Source: Oscillospiraceae bacterium NTUH-002-81 (GTDB lineage: Bacteria > Bacillota > Clostridia > Lachnospirales > Lachnospiraceae). From it: a stretch of DNA of 64,000 nt. Of this stretch, positions 62,758 through 64,000 are shown one piece after another. How positions within the stretch are numbered: the first letter of the stretch is position 1; every line of letters begins with the position of its first letter. The position numbers were made by a program, and so were the translations under genes. The stretch covers positions 1,464,501 to 1,528,500 of the forward strand of contig CP136052.1 of assembly GCA_032620915.1 (NCBI GenBank). Reading direction: 5' to 3'. Below the pieces are notes generated by a model. It was not told the origin of the DNA and ran no database searches. It saw only the letters and a list, made by a program, of their open reading frames with translations.

Positions 62758-63416
62758 TCATAAAAAAACAGGAATTGTGTTTTCTTCTTTTCTGCAAAGG
62801 CGTGAAAAAATGCCCGGGGATATTTGCGGTGGATGGGAAGCAGGATGCGGCACAGATTCTGAAGGCGCTTTTTCAAAAAGGGTGGCTGGAAAACACCGGT
62901 GAACATTTCCGGGTCAGGGAGCCGCTGGCGAAGCTGCTGGGGCAGATGGCGAAGGCAGAAACTCTGGTGGCGCTTTATCCGGGAAATCCAGCGAGAGAGT
63001 GGACTTATCTGTATCCGGGGGAAGAAATCGTCGCGGTGCAGGAGGTACAGCAGCGAAAAGAGGCCGTTCGTCTTTTTTTCATAGAAAAAGACCAGTTTCA
63101 GGATTTCCTGCGGGAGCAGGGGCTGACGGGAGAAGACGACAGCTGGGAGGCACTGCCCTATCGGGATATGGAAGAAATACTGCCGCAAACGCTGGATAAC
63201 AGAAAGGAACTGCAGGCGTATCCGTGGATTTCCCTGCTGGCGGTACAGATGGATGCAAAAAACCGGGAAAAAGCAGGGCAAACAGGGGTTGCGCGCCTGG
63301 GTATTCACAGAATGCTGGTGGAAGAGGATGCCATGGATGAGACGAGAAAGACTGGGCCGTACCGGGAAAGCTTCCTTGTGTCCTGGCTGGAAGAGGCTTT
63401 AAGCGGTGGAAGATAA
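62742..63416 (+). CDS. unrecognised protein at the end of the type VII-like locus
   Basis: A 224-residue soluble protein, starting MENGMIIKKQELCFLLFCKG. It has an alternating helix/strand pattern with AAQILKALFQKGWL, ETLVALYPGNPAREWTYLYP and RLFFIEKDQFQDFLREQGL. The two-part layout and its place beside an EssC-like gene recall EspG-type secretion chaperones of mycobacterial systems, but I see no diagnostic motif and rate this as a guess. The ATG overlaps the LytTR gene by 16 bases; GAAGGAG lies 11 bases upstream. The open frame extends to 62604 inside the LytTR gene. Confidence 0.6.
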   Translation: MENGMIIKKQELCFLLFCKGVKKCPGIFAVDGKQDAAQILKALFQKGWLENTGEHFRVREPLAKLLGQMAKAETLVALYPGNPAREWTYLYPGEEIVAVQEVQQRKEAVRLFFIEKDQFQDFLREQGLTGEDDSWEALPYRDMEEILPQTLDNRKELQAYPWISLLAVQMDAKNREKAGQTGVARLGIHRMLVEEDAMDETRKTGPYRESFLVSWLEEALSGGR

Positions 63417-63459
63417 GAGGTGACAAACTATAAACAGTCAAGTGTTTTTTTGGAATTTT

Positions 63460-63518
63460 ATGGTTTATAAAAAAGGGTAACCTTAATAAACCATCTGAAA
63501 ATAGCGTATTTCAGATGG
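63460..63518 (-). terminator. nested inverted repeats at the end of the IS110-type gene
   Basis: CCATCTGAAA (63491-63500) pairs perfectly with TTTCAGATGG (63509-63518). On the minus strand it is followed by TTTATT, as a terminator for the transposase. ATGGTTTAT (63460-63468) can pair with ATAAACCAT (63486-63494), which shares CCAT with the first stem, so the two folds exclude each other. GGTAACC at 63476-63482 is self-complementary. Confidence 0.65.
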
Positions 63519-63543
63519 AGGGTGTTAACTTATGAACATGAGC

Positions 63544-64000
63544 TCATCGAAGTTTCTTTGGGTCAAAGTCGATATCTTGACTCTCCAATGCATAGATGAC
63601 TCTGACAAGCTTCTTAGCTACATGAGTGATAGCAACCCGGTGAGGCTTGTTCTCTGAACGTTTTCTGGCATAGTATGTAGCAAATGTCACATCAAACCGT
63701 ATCAACGGCAGACAGCAGTTGATAAGCACATATCGTAGCTGTGAGGAACCGTGTTTTACCATCTTGCCATTATATGCTTCAGTTCCTGACTCATGTACGC
63801 TGGGTTCTATTCCGGCAAAAGCAAGCATCTGGTTAGGACTGGAGAAGTTTGAAATATCACCATATTCAGCGTAAATGATAGCAGCGGATATAGGACCGAT
63901 ACCTGGAATGGACATATAGTGTGGATGCACTTCATCTACCAGTCTGTTGATTTCGCTTTCTAATGTTTTGATTTCATCTACAAGGGACTTGTATAAGGTC
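63544..64000 (-). mobile_element. IS110-family transposase, C-terminal part (start outside window)
   Basis: The minus-strand frame is open to the window edge and gives about 152 residues of the C-terminal Transposase_20 domain. It reads LYKSLVDEIKTLESEINRLV, then MSIPGIGPISAAIIYAEYGD, LAFAGIEPSVHESG, MVKHGSSQLRYVLINC and a typical end with HVAKKLVRVIYAL. IS110 elements use a DEDD/serine recombinase and, in studied members, a bridge RNA. The N-terminal RuvC-like part lies beyond 64000. The element's near end must lie between 63417 and 63543. It has landed right after the type VII-like locus. Confidence 0.93.

Overview
The window looks like a chromosomal segment of a spore-lineage Clostridium relative, most likely a Lachnospiraceae bacterium. 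The evidence is the order dxs-tlyA-nadK-argR-recN-spoIVB-(kinase)-spo0A, Gram-positive style Shine-Dalgarno sites, TTGACA/TATAAT promoters, lipobox-bearing substrate-binding proteins, a T-box leader, and a DUF5685/DnaJ cluster typical of that family. Genus and species cannot be decided from the sequence alone.

Layout. 1-10.2 kb: the end of dxs, then tlyA, nadK, argR, recN, spoIVB, a hybrid histidine kinase and spo0A. 10.2-18.2 kb: glgA, a LexA-controlled recA-recX pair, rny, and a P-type cation ATPase. 18.3-25.6 kb: an ECF-like sigma factor with a large membrane-anchored partner, a zinc-ribbon/DUF5685/J-domain operon, a GT-C glycosyltransferase and a GntR/small membrane protein pair. 25.7-28.4 kb (minus strand): a Cys-containing protein and a second GT-C-like membrane protein. 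28.4-31.2 kb: an OLD-like ATPase-TOPRIM gene with a structured leader, flanked by repeats. 30.8-34.2 kb: a tryptophan-specifier T-box and a trpXYZ-type ABC transporter. 34.3-40.8 kb: an oppBCDFA peptide transporter and a cyclophilin. 40.8-42.9 kb: small accessory genes, including a membrane-fused dCTP-deaminase-like protein and an XRE regulator.

43.0-63.4 kb is the most unusual part. One co-directional, tightly packed run carries a 53-aa membrane peptide, three Hanks-type kinases (one fused to a beta-propeller, one to TPRs), a PP2C phosphatase, an NPQTG-anchored surface protein, a membrane trypsin-like protease with a cytoplasmic FHA domain, a TPR/carboxypeptidase-regulatory protein, an FHA-FtsK ATPase of the EssC/YukB (type VII secretion) type, a LytTR regulator and an unrecognised protein. 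No WXG100, EssA, EssB or EsaB gene is seen. I read it as a type VII secretion-like apparatus wired to Ser/Thr phosphorylation. An IS110-family element sits at the right edge.

Two themes cross the window. First, a ~155-nt structured repeat occurs in three intergenic spaces, plus one decayed copy; its inverted ends and internal hairpins change in a compensatory way between copies. Second, seven genes between 1 and 37 kb are broken by what looks like a single extra base in a homopolymer. This points to sequence error more than gene decay, so those genes are annotated across the break.
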